DNA of 64,000 nt, taken from the NCBI GenBank assembly GCA_935421135.1, contig OW285187.1, positions 27,714,429 to 27,778,428 of the forward strand. The letters run 5' to 3'. Positions within the stretch are counted from its first letter, which is position 1, and each line of letters begins with the position of its first letter. Source of the stretch: Bugulina stolonifera. Taxonomy: Eukaryota > Bryozoa > Gymnolaemata > Cheilostomatida > Bugulidae. The notes beneath the pieces were generated by a model that saw nothing but the letters and a program-made list of their open reading frames with translations, was not told where the DNA came from and did no database searches. The position numbers and the translations under genes are program-made. Positions 49,001 through 61,700 of this stretch are shown here, piece by piece.

Positions 49001-49026
49001 CTCTGCCCTCCCTTTAGCTGGGACAT
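31089..49026 (-). CDS. RET: RET-type receptor tyrosine kinase (cadherin-like ectodomain)
   Basis: Nineteen exons, 5' to 3': 49026-48948, 45805-45593, 43320-43111, 41624-41326, 40121-39974, 39711-39599, 39314-39204, 38857-38602, 37770-37576, 37317-37123, 36683-36543, 36278-36121, 35906-35762, 35520-35228, 34973-34780, 33358-33221, 32739-32637, 31759-31633, 31195-31089. All phases match, giving 1074 aa (human RET 1114). Signal peptide (Met14 may be the true start); cadherin-like ectodomain ([26 protein letters not shown]); Cys-rich domain (about 477-606) with RSICPQDC, as in RET; helix 622-642; kinase from about 707: GEGEFGRV (725-732), VAVK (Lys751), HRDLATRN (Asp857), DFG (875-877), DVYEENAY (Tyr883, Tyr888), [29 protein letters not shown] (Tyr999) aligns with the RET PLC-gamma site. 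In vertebrates RET is signalled by GDNF-family ligands through GFR-alpha; the ligand here is unknown. The exon 4 end (41326, PEQ) could instead be an in-frame upstream GTAAGG. Confidence 0.93.
31564..31632. repeat. 10-bp tandem array abutting the RET exon 18 splice donor
   Basis: About seven copies of GTAGTAACAG / GTAGTAGCAG alternate and end exactly at the donor of RET exon 18 (31633-31759). The donor AG|GTACCT is the edge of the array. Confidence 0.9.
32171..32618. repeat. 19-bp minisatellite (ATCTAATGTACATGTACAT) in a RET intron
   Basis: About 23 copies of a 19-bp unit, each containing the palindrome TGTACATGTACA or a one-base variant, end about 20 bp before the exon 17 donor. Variants are ordered: CGTATC copies at the left, ATATC copies in the middle, TATATATC copies at the right. 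Confidence 0.95.
33659..34701. mobile_element. 1.04-kb element with 84-bp terminal inverted repeats in a RET intron
   Basis: 33659-33742 (from CATAGCTTTAATATAAAGAC through CCCAAATGTCTTATTTAATT) is complementary to 34619-34701 with a few mismatches. Inside, two segments share AAACCTG...CGAGTGAGGCTAAA-type sequence. There is no transposase-like frame. It sits in the intron between the catalytic-loop exon and the SFGVLLWEI exon. Confidence 0.75.
34999..35139. repeat. 71-bp tandem duplication in a RET intron
   Basis: CGTCATTACTATTAT and ACAGAAATTTAAT followed by AGACAGAACAGAA-like sequence occur twice, offset by about 71 bp, with small differences. Confidence 0.8.
39315..39390. repeat. 20-bp tandem array duplicating the RET exon 7 splice acceptor
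   Basis: A unit of about 20 bp, AGTAGTGACAGTTACCTGCA, is repeated about four times, starting inside exon 7. On the - strand each copy reads TTGCAG|GTAAC, or a one-base variant, which is the exon 7 acceptor plus its first bases. Several tandem 3' splice sites 20 nt apart are therefore present. Confidence 0.85.
40234..40287. repeat. (ATTCT)n microsatellite
   Basis: Pentanucleotide ATTCT/ATTTT runs of about 11 units in the RET intron upstream of exon 5 (in transcript order). Confidence 0.9.
41054..41240 (+). mobile_element. tRNA-derived SINE
   Basis: GGTGTGGTGGTCAACTT provides an A-box-like motif and GTTCAAGTCC (41101-41110) a near-perfect pol III B box, about 35-40 bp apart as in a tRNA. A non-tRNA body follows, then an A-rich tail (AACAAAACAAAACCAAAC). 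It lies in a RET intron. Confidence 0.6.
44560..44605. repeat. 23-bp tandem duplication
   Basis: GACATCACAAGAAGTCACAT (then AAT) occurs twice in direct succession in the large RET intron 2. Confidence 0.9.
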
Positions 49027-51126
49027 GGCGCAATATCAAGATATAGAGATTTTAGTTAAAGCTGAAGTATTTAGGCACCAAAAACTTGGTATATGTACAT
49101 GTAAGTAGATCTGAGGCAACTGTATCCTGGTAGATAGGTAGATCAAGTGCTTGACTAAAGTTTACCTGGCAGCAACAGTCAGGTATGGGCAGGTGCTCTA
49201 ATCATCATTGCTCACACACAAAGTAACAACTGACAGGCCCATGCAGTCATCATAATAAAAATATCCCCACATTGTTTAGAGAGAATCAGCCAATCAATGG
49301 CAGAGATGAGTCTTGGAGCGTGCCAAGCGCTCTTTACTGTTTACTTCAGGTTAATTAAGGGCTAAACAAGCCCCACCTTCCAATAATAGTAACTAAATGG
49401 AGGTGGTTACCCACCTGCACTGCATCCTTGGATTTTGATTAATCACAACATTTCTAGGCCTGACATAATTTATTTGAAATTTAATACCGAAGGTTTATTT
49501 AAAATTTTCTTCATGGGCAAACAAACATTGTGCCACAACAATGAAAACAAAAACATAAAGGTGGGTCATAGCCAATTAACTTTAGATATTGAAGTCGAAC
49601 ATGATTACATTTTTATGGGTTCCCCCAACTCCAATATATCCCAGAGAACAGTCAGCTCTTCCAACCCCAGTTTCTATAATAATGCAGCATGTTATTGATA
49701 AATTGCATGGTTGAACACCCGTTTTTGTTGCGAATATTACATTTTTTAATATGAAAGCTATTGTTGCGCTTTACTTAGTGTCAACTAAAGTAATTTGTTC
49801 AGCAGCACATAGAAAATACAATTTTATGGTGAACTGATGTACTGAGTGAGAAGTATTTTTGAAATTTTTATTTGAAAATAGTAATGGGTTACTATAAAAT
49901 CTTGTCTCAAACTTCATTATAATAAGAACACTGCTGGGGATAAAAATAAAAGCTATGTCACATCTGTGCTGTTATTAGGCAGACGATGTAAAGATAGCAA
50001 AAAGATTCCATGTTTTGATAATATTACTAGGATTAGACCGCTCGAAAAAATTCCCATCCAGGACTGCGCAGCAAATAATTTGATGTTGAGGTTGTCACTT
50101 CACCTAGTCCACCAGAATTATGGCTTCACGACTATCATCACTAAGTTTATATTATTGTGAAACTCATTTGAAAAATGGTAATGAAAATGAAAAATAAGTA
50201 CTTGAAATTGCAAAGAACTTTTTGGTGGTAGAACATTGCAGACAATTGCACAAGTACCTACACCCTCCACACAGCCCTAACCTGTTTGTCACTACACTTA
50301 CTCAACCCCAAATAGCAGGCTGCTCAGCCATGATAACAAACAATTATTATAGTATCAAGTGATATCTCAAATATAAACAAAACTTGTTACATTTCTTTGA
50401 TGCTGGTATTGACAATCACAGTGAATCACAGAACTAGAAAGGTTATTAAGCAGACAAAAGGATGATCATATTTCATATTATCAGCAATCACTGCTCCTAA
50501 AAAAAGAACAGATAGAAAACTTTTTAAATCGGGAGGGTATAATGAACCCCCATATCCAAGTGATGGCCCAACAGAGGTACTATGCTAATTTATTATAATC
50601 ACTTAAAAGGTGGACATCAGATAAATGAATTAGAAGTCTTGGACTAGCCACAAGTTGTATTTTGTTTGAGTTTAACAATCTATAGGCATGTAAAAGTGTG
50701 GCACATGTAAAGAAGTTGGATCAGATACGAGCATTATTTGATCAGTGTTACTATTGCTTCATCTGTCAGTTGTGGCTTGGAAGGAATTTATGTGAAAAAT
50801 TATTTTGAACCAATATAATAATATACATGTATGCTACTAATAGTTTTTATATACGTACATGTATGAGCAATGCATGTACTAGTTGTATCAAGATTTTCTA
50901 TATTTAAAATTATGACTTTACTGAAATATGTTTATAAACGTGTACACATTTTTTTGCTTATTTCCAGAAATTCTGAACACACTGGAGACGTGGAGCTATA
51001 CATAGAGGCTTGATTGCATCGACATGTTATATCTCACAGAAACTTAAAATATATTGGAGTTGGATACATGTAAAAGTAGATGTTTCGTTGCCATGTAGAA
51101 CAAGTAACAAAACTCAATGAAAGTTG

Positions 51127-51395
51127 GGTAAATGAACTGTTCGAAAAAGACAGTTCGAAACAGGACATTTCGAAAGTGGACAGTTCAACACTGGACAGTT
51201 CGAAACGCCTAACCCCAAACCCCAACCACCAGATTTCAACTAATTTTTATTTTTAATATTATTTTTTTTATTTAATTAATTAAAATTAATTATCTGCAAG
51301 TTATGTTCTTCTAAATGTAATCTACACAGTTTCGAACTGTCCTGTTTCGAACTGTCCAGTTGTGAAACGTCCTGTTTCGAACTGTCCCTTTACCA
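51127..51395. mobile_element. MITE with iterated GGACAGTTCGAAA motifs
   Basis: Both ends carry inverted arrays of the same word. The left end has ACAGTTCGAAAC, GGACATTTCGAAA, GGACAGTTCAACA and GGACAGTTCGAAAC; the right end has the complement (TTTCGAACTGTCC repeated, with variants). Outermost GGTAAA and TTTACC are complementary. The roughly 120-bp core is AT-rich. No coding capacity. Confidence 0.7.
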
Positions 51396-52597
51396 TGAGG
51401 GAATAGCATTCAAATAGATGCTTGTATGTTCTCGTTCCATAGAAAGTTGGCATAACTGACTAGAAAGTGACTACCCAAACTAAACAAACCAAAAGGAATG
51501 AGCACTTTTCTACAGCATCAGCTGTACTTTGAAACCCAGAATGACTGGATGGGTATTGACTGAGACTAGTTAATGATACTGATCAGTGACAATCAGTAGA
51601 GTAGATCAGGTGTGATGGTGTATTCACCTGCTTCCTGTAATACAATCATAGCTGACTAATTGTAGCTTATCATAAGTAGATCAGATAGCATACACAACAC
51701 TGGTGTAAGTACCTGAAGGCTTACCCCAGTACAGTACATAAGACTGTGTGGCCATGTTCATTGTAATTCTCCACCCCTTGCTCAGTAACAATGCACACAC
51801 TTCCTGCCATCTGCTCGTATGACAAAGGTTACAAACAGTTCGCCTTAAACAGCGTTGCAAAAAGATTCTTAGAATGTGTTACGACAAGCACATGTACTTC
51901 TATACAAAAATTGCAGCAAAAAGCGTCAATATATCCGTGTCTTCAGGAAAAAGCATTGCAAAAAATTGAAAATAACAGAAGCCATTTTCACAAAACAATA
52001 TGCTCGTGAATTTCATTGCGCAGGAAATCCTTGGATGCAAATTAGCAAGTCAAGGCACCACGTTAGGTTTTACCTTCCAACATTTCGTGGACCTGAAAAG
52101 ATGAGCCTTTTATTAGCTCACTCTACACTTTTGATTGTATCAGCCTGACCAAATTACAAGATCAAATTCTTCAATATAGCCAACACTCTATAGCTGCCTA
52201 AAAATGAAACCACCACTCATGTATGTCAACAGTTTATCAGCAACAGAATTAAACTTTGTTGCAAAGTCACCTCTACCAAAAATTACGGTGTATTGATTTT
52301 CGATTGAATGTATTTTTTTAAAACTGATACACATGCATGCATATGAAATGTTTAGCAAATCAAACCATTCGTCTATAACACAAACTTTGTAACCCATTAG
52401 CGGTACTGATTGACTAAACGTGCACACGACTGTTTGACATACTAGTTAAACTGTCTGTTACCCAGGAGAGGACAACTGGGTAGATTAGTTACTATTGTTA
52501 TTCGAGATTTATCAATATATTATTCATAAATATATTACATAGCATAGAGAAAGAGTCTTTAAAGGATTTGTCAGCTCCTTATCCCTACATGTTCTTA

Positions 52598-52603
52598 TTT
52601 ATT
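52598..52603 (-). terminator. Candidate poly(A) signal of METAP1
   Basis: AATAAA on the - strand about 120 bp after the METAP1 stop codon, a typical distance for a compact 3' UTR. Confidence 0.5.
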
Positions 52604-52721
52604 AAAGCAATCGGCATCAAGTCTGTTGATAGTCATACAGATACATGAGTCTCATAGACTGTGATAAAGCACGTGATGATGTGATATGTCAGTAACAACC
52701 TAGCTTTAGTTCTTGCTTTTC

Positions 52722-55700
52722 TCAGTCCATAAAGTATGGCTGTCCACCTTTACTCCTCCTTTCTGTCAGTATCTCCACACCATCCTCTGTACACAGCAGC
52801 GTCTGCTCAAACTGGGCAGATCTCTTACCATCCATAGTGACCGAAGTCCAGTTGTCTGGCCAGGTTTGGTCCCTCCAAGTGCCTATACAAGATATATTCA
52901 ACTATAAGTCACCATAATACAAGTACATGTATTTTAATGCAACTGATATAACAGATAGAGAAAGGGCAACATATTTTATTTTTTTACAAACACGGGAATG
53001 GATAGCAAAACTAGAACTGACCATGTTCATTCTACGATTGGGTTAACAATGCTAACAGTTAAGAATGACACAAACCAAAAACAGAGTATATCTTTCAATG
53101 GTGTCTCCAATCAGGTTGGAAATAGTAAATAAATCAAACGAATTGTGAAGTTTTAGATGTTACCGAGTTATTGGCCCCAATTCAACATTATAAATTTAAA
53201 TATCTGCCAACTTTGACTCAGCCTTTGAGATGTGCTGGCATACACCATGAGAAGCTAGTCCTACCTGTATATATAATTTATTAATACCATTCCACTTCAC
53301 CTTTCTTTTGTCAGTTTAAAACATAACATGCTTTATATAAAAAATATAAGTACAAAATATTCATTCCACTCTTTTGCTGCTTGGGAAATAATAAAATTTA
53401 ATAGCCTACTCAATTTATGATGGTATATCAAAAGTTCCACATTTGTTAGTCATGCTATAAAAATGCCAGGGAAAAAGGCGAGGGTTTTCTCCAGTTACCA
53501 TTTAAATATTATGCAAAAATTGCAATAAAGTGAACGTAGTGATGTAGCAATCATTACTAGGTTGATGCCGGCCAGAGCTTGTAGAAAATAAAATATAATA
53601 TCAGTTTTAGATTCACCTAGACATAGTTTCCAACTATTGTGCATTATGTTTGATTTTACATTTACCTAGCATACGTGTGCCTGTCCCTAGTTCAAAGGTT
53701 GATTCTAATTTGGTTGAATATTCACATCAAATGGATTTTGTCACATATATTTGGTTAGAAGAACATCTGAGTTTGCATATTTAATTGGTATTGGGCCTGG
53801 ATGACACATCATTATAATATATATTCTGTTTAGTTATTATATTCATTATAACACTCTCCCAAATAGTATTATATATTGTAACTATCAATAATTCAGCCAC
53901 AAATATAGAAAACTAAAATGTGAATATTCATAGGCACACGTTGTAATAATATGATATGCGTCAGTAATAATAAGTTCTGAAGACCCATGGGTAGATCATT
54001 TAGTATTCAACTTTGGTAGTTATAAGGCAATATGATTGTACATAGACTTGATGTTATGTACTTAGTACATACAAGTAGTAGCACTATTATATTACAAGTA
54101 CATACTCTAAGTATGAACTTTTAACTGGAGGTGAATACATGAAGGCAGCGGTACCTGTCAATTATACCATAGTATTGTATTATACATGTAGATAACCTCA
54201 ATAGACCGACTCACCGACTGATATCATAGGCTCTATGGTAAAGGTATGCCCTGGTTTCATAACACCAACAGCTTTGTTCTCTACAAATATTTCCGCTGCG
54301 AGGTCAAAACTTACATACATGTAAATATAACATAAAAAAGTTGGCAAAATTCACACTGTAGGAATACATGTATTCAAGTTAACACTTGCTAAAACGCATA
54401 TAAACCGGGAATTCCTAATATAACAAGATTTTTTGGTGGTATGAAATCCGTAGGCCTGGGCATAGCTGATAATGCCACAGAAACACAAAGTTTAGAAGAC
54501 GAAATTACTGCTCACCAAAAGAGGTTTATTGCAAAATTGTCTGACGGTTTTAGAATGTGCGTATATACCCATAACATTAATACCAGATATTGCGTATACA
54601 TCCAGCCATTACTTCAAGAAAAGATATATTACGATACTATACATCAGCTCCTGGGGTGATATATAGGGCATACATGCATGTATGTACATCCAGGACACCC
54701 TCCTCTTTACTCCCACATATAATTAAAGCTCCCCAGAATAGATTGTAAATACTGAATCAGTTGTAAACAACTACATGTGTACATGTACAATGTAACTGAC
54801 CATTTCATTCCTCCATATACAATCACCTGCAATTATAAACAGTCTAATATGTCTTGGGAGGAGAAACACTTTAACACCAAGCAATGATCTCAAATCTCTC
54901 CTTATTGATCACAAACCACGGGCTGATGCTAGGAACTACCTGACTAACTGCTAGTGTGAACGGTGTATAGGCCTCTACATTGTACGACGGTCAATCGGCA
55001 ACTAAGGTAAATTTTTCATATAAAGACTTCTATTGTACATGGAAACCCATTTTTTTAAATTCTTTTACACAATCTCCAACCTCGTATTTTATGCGACAGT
55101 GTCGCAACATCTGGTAAAAATCTCAAGTGTGTTTTCAGCAGTAGCAACTTGGATTTCTGTACACAAGTACTCTACTACTTGGTACGCACCCAACCACTGA
55201 GAGAGTTTGGCTTCTGGTGCTGAAGCCTACATGGGACAAAAACTATTCTCTATACATTTTCAAAACAGACCCCCCCCCCCCCCCCAATCTACAAGGTAGA
55301 GCTCTTTTAAAAGAGAAAGGACAACTCCAAGCTGAAATTGATGGAGTATCTGGAGAAAGTGCACTACATCATGACATAATCTCCCTGGTGATAAATAGCC
55401 TACAAACAAACATGACATGGCTACCTGCCAGCTACCAATCCAATACATAATTATGTTTTGTTCATAAATACGTAATTTTATGACATTTCTGCAACTGACT
55501 TGATTTAAAATTAGTGCATAAGGTGGAGAATTGCAAGCAGTGTGACATTCATGTACATGACTGGGTACGTAATTCAGAGTCCAGTAGAACTGGACAACTT
55601 GCAAAAGGATATGCACAAGTATAAACTATTGGCCTTTATATTTCTGAGTGACATTAAATAGTAGTGTACAGTGGAGCATGTATATAGAGATACTTACTGG

Positions 55701-58700
55701 CATAGTGGGGCACAGTAGGCGAGGTGTGGAAGAGCCTATAAAATAAAACAAGTATCACTTAGCACCAATTAGTTACCAATTAGATGGTGAATCCAGGTGC
55801 TCTAAGTCAGCATACTGACCATTATCACTGAAGAGGGGGTTCTCAACCAAATGTCAAATTCTGGCCCCTAGATAGGAATGAATATGCCATGATTACGCAG
55901 TCAGGGGAGCTCAAGACGTAAGCACTGTGTGGACCCCATGTAGCTCCACACTTCCATTACATCCTATTATGTATGTCAATTTAGTGGTCTATGGTTCACC
56001 CACTACAACAGCCTATTGTATACACTATATAATATAAAATGCAATACATAAAAATAATGGGCAGATAACTCTAATATCTGATATTATATAAATGTTGACA
56101 TTTTAGAAACAACATGGAATCCCTACACCCACAGACTGTGCACGCACATACAGGTCATATATCAATCACAGTCTATTTACATAACACTATACGGATGCAC
56201 ACATAACATTACATAACACTATATAACCTATATAACGCTAAACATGATGATTCTCTGCACATGCCTTGTCTACATCTAATGGGTAAGAAAACATGTGTAT
56301 TGTGTATGTATGCACTTTTGCTAAAAGACTCAACTCCAGCAGTTTAAAATGCTAGATAATGGAATTGCTTTCCACATGTATAACAATAGCTGTAACATCG
56401 GCACAGTGTTGGCAGGGTGATGCCTTGCACTCCAGACACTGACTAACTTGTATCAGAATAAAGATGTTTAAAAAGTTCAAGCAGTGCATCTAAAGACTAG
56501 TAATTGTGAGCTACACGTAGATTTATTGTCACATAAACATACAGTTATTAGCTGAGCTATAGCTTAGTAGTAAAATGTTAATAACTAATTAACTCTGAGC
56601 CACTGTATCTTATATGTATGTATCAGTGATTACTGTAATTGAACAACATGTAGAGAGGAAATGTATAGGTATGACCAAAGTATTTCATTGACTGGCTGTT
56701 TATGAACTGTATGTGTTGGTACATGTTACTCTGTATTACTTGTTATTGACCATAGAACTATCAATTGTGTTACAATGCATCTGTTCATGTTATTCGCAGT
56801 GCAGGTAAATGATAATATATGAACAGCATGTTATGGAGCTGACCTATTGAGCTATTAGAATATTCAATATGGCTGCTAGATTAGGGTTGAAGCAGCAACC
56901 GACCTGGGATTGAAATTAATAGAGTTCACCAAACATTCCAAATACTGACAGCATCAGTGAGGAACACAACTCCCACTTAAATCATCTCGGGGGTTTGACA
57001 GCGTGGGCTACATTCTTGTGATACTCACACCCAATAGGTACAAATACGTTTATTAATCAACTTGATAAAAGATTACCATATTTTCTCATGTGACTAGGTG
57101 AACTGAAGTCAATGCCCAGTAGCCTATATACATATACATGTATATCATATGCTTGTAGGTCAACTGACAACGTAAGTATAGTGCAATGTGATTGATATGT
57201 ATGACATAATGTAATTTAATGTGAGGGAATTTCAAGTAATACAATTTCATTTCATGTAACATAGTTATTATAATTTAACGTAATAAAATATATTGTAACA
57301 TGTACATCTAATGAATATAATTTGCTGCATATGTGTATAATGCTCCAAAATGAAATAAACCAGCCAACATCTTAATTAATTATAAGACAGGATGATATCT
57401 GTCTGTCTGTATTTATATGAGGCATACAGGTTGATGTATTCTAGTGCATAGTGCATAACCTGTTGATTACTTGTCAAGATTCAGACAAAATGGATAGTTC
57501 AGAGCATATTTATGAATTATAGTGCATTGGCTAACTCTGGTAGTTTCAATATAACATCTCATGTAGCACGTCAGTTGTATAGTTATATGATGTTAGCATT
57601 TAACAGTGCACAGTGTTTCGTATGTACTGTTAACAAACTATAATTTTTCAGTATCCGTAATATCTAGTATACATATACACTCTATTGATGATTGTCATAG
57701 TTTGATTACAATCATAGTGTAAACCATGTAAATAATAGTGAATGTGTTGAAGTTTTGGAGTTGTCTCATCTCTGAAATAACATGGACATGTCAGGAGTTG
57801 CCCCACTCTGCACATATAGTTAACTGGGAATACTCACTCATTAATCCCATGTCCACAGTACGTACGCACCACTGAGAAACCGTTAGACGATGCATGCTTC
57901 TGAATAGTATTGCCAACTTCCCGATATTTCTCTCCTGGTTTCACTGTAAGAGTGGAATAGTAAAAATACAGCCTGCAGACTAGGTCACTTGGACTATAAT
58001 AATAGATATAATATATTATACATTGGTAGTAGTGAAAGATGTGAGCGTGACGTGAGAATAAAATGGCTTGAGAAAAAGAAAACAACTCCAACTAAGGTTA
58101 CTAACGTTAGAAATCAAACTCTTGTATATCCCAAACCCCAATCATAAGCTTTATTTTCGTCTAGCTCCTCCCTAGTACAGGTATTCTAACGTTAGATGGA
58201 GTTGTCTTCACGCTCTCACACCATCTCTCTCTTTTACTACTACCAATTATATATACATTGTATTATTTGTATATATATATGTATGATATCAATGCATTGG
58301 GTCAGATACACTGTCACCAAGACATGAAAGGTTATATGTGAGTCAATATGCCGTCACCATTACTACACCCACAAATATACAAGTGAAGTCACTCATAGGG
58401 AGTCGACATCCTGCTATCAAGTCTATAGTGTCAACAGCAGGAATAGCATTACGACATGACTCGTGTAATACTGTATATATCTATGATGGTACCAAAGCTC
58501 ACCCATATCTATAGACTTATAAAGACACTCATATGCAACCTTCACTAACTTCTTGCTCTCCTCATCGACATTACCAACAAACAGAGTCTCATTGAGGTCT
58601 GCATGGAACCCTCTGTGGTAGGCAGTTATGTCGACTAAAATATACAATATTATATACTAGTTATTATTCATATTATATGCATGTATATCAGGTAGGCATG

Positions 58701-61700
58701 ACAGTAGGTATGCAGGTAGTTAAGTAGATAAAGAAGTATCCAGATAATATGTACATGGGTACATGACTTTGCAATTACATATATAAGTAGGTTGCTAGGC
58801 GAGTTAGCAGGTAGCTAGGGGTAAGTACTATAGGTAGAGATAGTTGTCTACTCACTGTTTACTATGTCTCCATCTTCAAATGGTCTCTGATCTGGTATCC
58901 CATGACATATACATTCATTCACTGACCTGAAGGTACAATGGTAGGCCATATACATACATGTATACACTGACCATATATGAGTACATATTAATACTGGACA
59001 AGGGCACGTACACCATATTAGAAATTGTGCAAGTTTTCCTTATAGCCTAATTGGAAAATGATGCAATTTCTCAATTGTTAGCTAAATATAGTTCCCTGAC
59101 AATATTCACATGACATGACTCACTGGAATGGACACAGTATAACAACCAATCAAATAACTCGTACAATGTAGCTCCTGGTCATCAGCTATGCCAGAATATA
59201 TGTAACACTTGTATGTGTATAACACATAGTACACACACAGCTCTTCACTACTAGCTATACCACAATACAACACTTGTACATGTATAATACATACACACAG
59301 CAAGATTTGGGAAAGTTATAGTAATTCAAAGGTGAAGGATAACTTTCTCTCTCCACAGTTGCTTCATGTACTATTCTGTCTATCTCGTCTCCAGTTACTC
59401 CGATAGCTGTGGCCGCAGCTGCTGCATCCAATATCTCTCTCGCTAACTGAGAAATAAAGCAGACAAATCCTAAATGCAGCAAAATCCAGGGTACATACAC
59501 TGTGCGTTAGGTACATACACTGTGCGTTAGGTACATACACTGTGCGTTAGGTACATACACTGTGCGTTAGGTACATACACTGTGCGTTAGGTACATACAC
59601 TGTGCGTTAGGTACATACACTGTGCGTTAGGTACATACACTGTGCGTTAGGTACATACACTGTGCGCTAGGTACATACACTGTGCGTTAGGTACATACAC
59701 TGTGTCTCAGGGTAGACGCATAAATTACAAACAAGTATAATGAATGCAGTATTGATACTGAAGTTTATGGTTGATATTTTATGGGTTTGTTACAGAGGTA
59801 ATAACTCCAACAGAGTGCCAATGCCTTTCTATCAGCTACATGTCTGCTGTATATAAAGGTGTTGGACTTACTCTGCCCACAACTCTCATGGCTTCTATCC
59901 CTTCATCATTCATGACTTTCATAGTTCTAGACTGTTTGGACTCCCTCTCACCAGCTGGGTATCCTAACAATCACACAACTCACATTAATTCCACTATTAA
60001 AGTATAACACAACAAATAAACAGTATACTGTAAAGTCACAACCTTTAATGCTACAGTTTAGGAGTTGTCCTTACTTTTCTACAAATGTAGGACTGTTGTC
60101 ACCCCATCCACACTAAGCTATAACATCTACAACGCCATTTCTTTCACTATTAGTGAGGATTGATGGAGATCAACTGTGACAATGAGCATGTAACCTTAGT
60201 ATATAATAATACTCTAAAATTGGAGTCTGTCCCATATCTATACCGAATACCAGCCTACATTACTAAACAAACTAACCTGTAGCATGGTCGGCATAGTCTG
60301 GTCGATTTATATGCTTTGGAACCTGTCTGGTTTCAGAGAGCGGGTAGACAGGTTTTAAGGGTCCAGTATATTTATATGAAGGCCATGGATTGGTGTTGGT
60401 AAGTGTTCTGTGCACCGATTCTAATGCTTCTTCTAGAATAATGTAGCATTATATTATAGAATATAAAACGATGAACGTAAAGAGTAAAAGTAAATATATT
60501 AGAAACTAAGAAACTATTATCATTTGTTTACCTACAGTGTAGTTCATGAGTTCTTACTGATTCCAGGATACAACCATGGCTTATGAACACAGTCAACGTG
60601 GAAATAGTAGGATATTATTGTAGCATTTTGACAGAAAAAAACAAGATCAAACACATGCCATGCTATTCTATCTTAGCAGTAGGTAAGTGTAGTAATCATG
60701 ATGTAGATCTTTAGCCCTTACAGCTAACAAGAATAAAATGCAGAATGGAAACTACACTCACTGGCTTTCCTGTGTACTAGCTTGTGTTCAGTCCAACTTT
60801 TCTTAAAACATTCCTGTAAGAAATCATCCCATATTTATCAAACCACCACTATTACACTCAATTACAAGTTAGGTTTGTAATAAAGCATATTCTTTAGTAG
60901 GCAGTTGACTTTAGAATGTTTACCCTGCAGAGCAACTAAAGCATATGAAATTTTGTCATAGGGCCTATTTAAACCTAATTGCTACGGGAAAAGTAAATTT
61001 GAATTTAAATATTAGGCCTATAAATCTATGTGACCAGTTGTTATGCATTTTATAACAACAGAATATTATCATTCAAATATTTCATATTAGTTAGGCCTAC
61101 ATAATTAATTATTATTATTATCAATTTTGATATAGGCTAGGCCTATTATCATTATCTTACGAACGTCTTATTTACATAATAATAATAATTATAATAATAA
61201 AATTAAATAATATAGTTCACTACAATATTTGATATTATATTTTACGCATTATTATCATTAACGAATATATTATATAACTATATACTATTAAATACAATTA
61301 ATAATAATTACATTATTATTTAGATTATTTCTATTTATACTTTTTCAGGTATTTTAAATTAAAATTTATGTTAGCATAATTATTATTAGCCTAAGCTAAT
61401 ACTAACTTACTAATTATTATAATTATTATAATAATAATTAATAAATTAGTATTAGCTTAGGCTAATAATAATTATGTTAATATAAATTTAAAATTATAAA
61501 TAGAAATAATCTGAACAATAATCATAAGATAATAATTAATCGATAATACATAATCACATAATGTTAATGTAATAATTTAATAATGATATTAATAGGCCTA
61601 TAATTATTCTACAACTATTCCACTATAACTTAATATAATGTCCAAAGATAATGGAATATACACTACTAGAATATCAGTGGATCTGGTGTCAGTGACAAAA

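Larger units (their letters stand above)
49027..52721. other. 3.7-kb gene-free interval between RET and METAP1
   Basis: This is the upstream flank of RET and the downstream flank of METAP1, both on -. It contains the 51127-51395 element and a METAP1 poly(A) candidate. Open frames at 49435-49698, 49966-50160 and 51791-52148 have no recognisable domain, start context or splice structure. The RET promoter should be near 49030-49400 but no specific element can be named. Confidence 0.55.

Noticed and set aside
49435..50160. Open frames upstream of RET (87 and 64 codons)
   Set aside because: No domain, no codon bias and no flanking splice signals; probably chance.
51791..52148. Overlapping 72- and 90-codon + strand frames
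   Set aside because: Two frames of the same DNA are open; neither resembles a known protein.
54441..54659. 72-codon + strand frame inside a METAP1 intron
   Set aside because: No recognised family; lies between well-supported METAP1 exons on the other strand.
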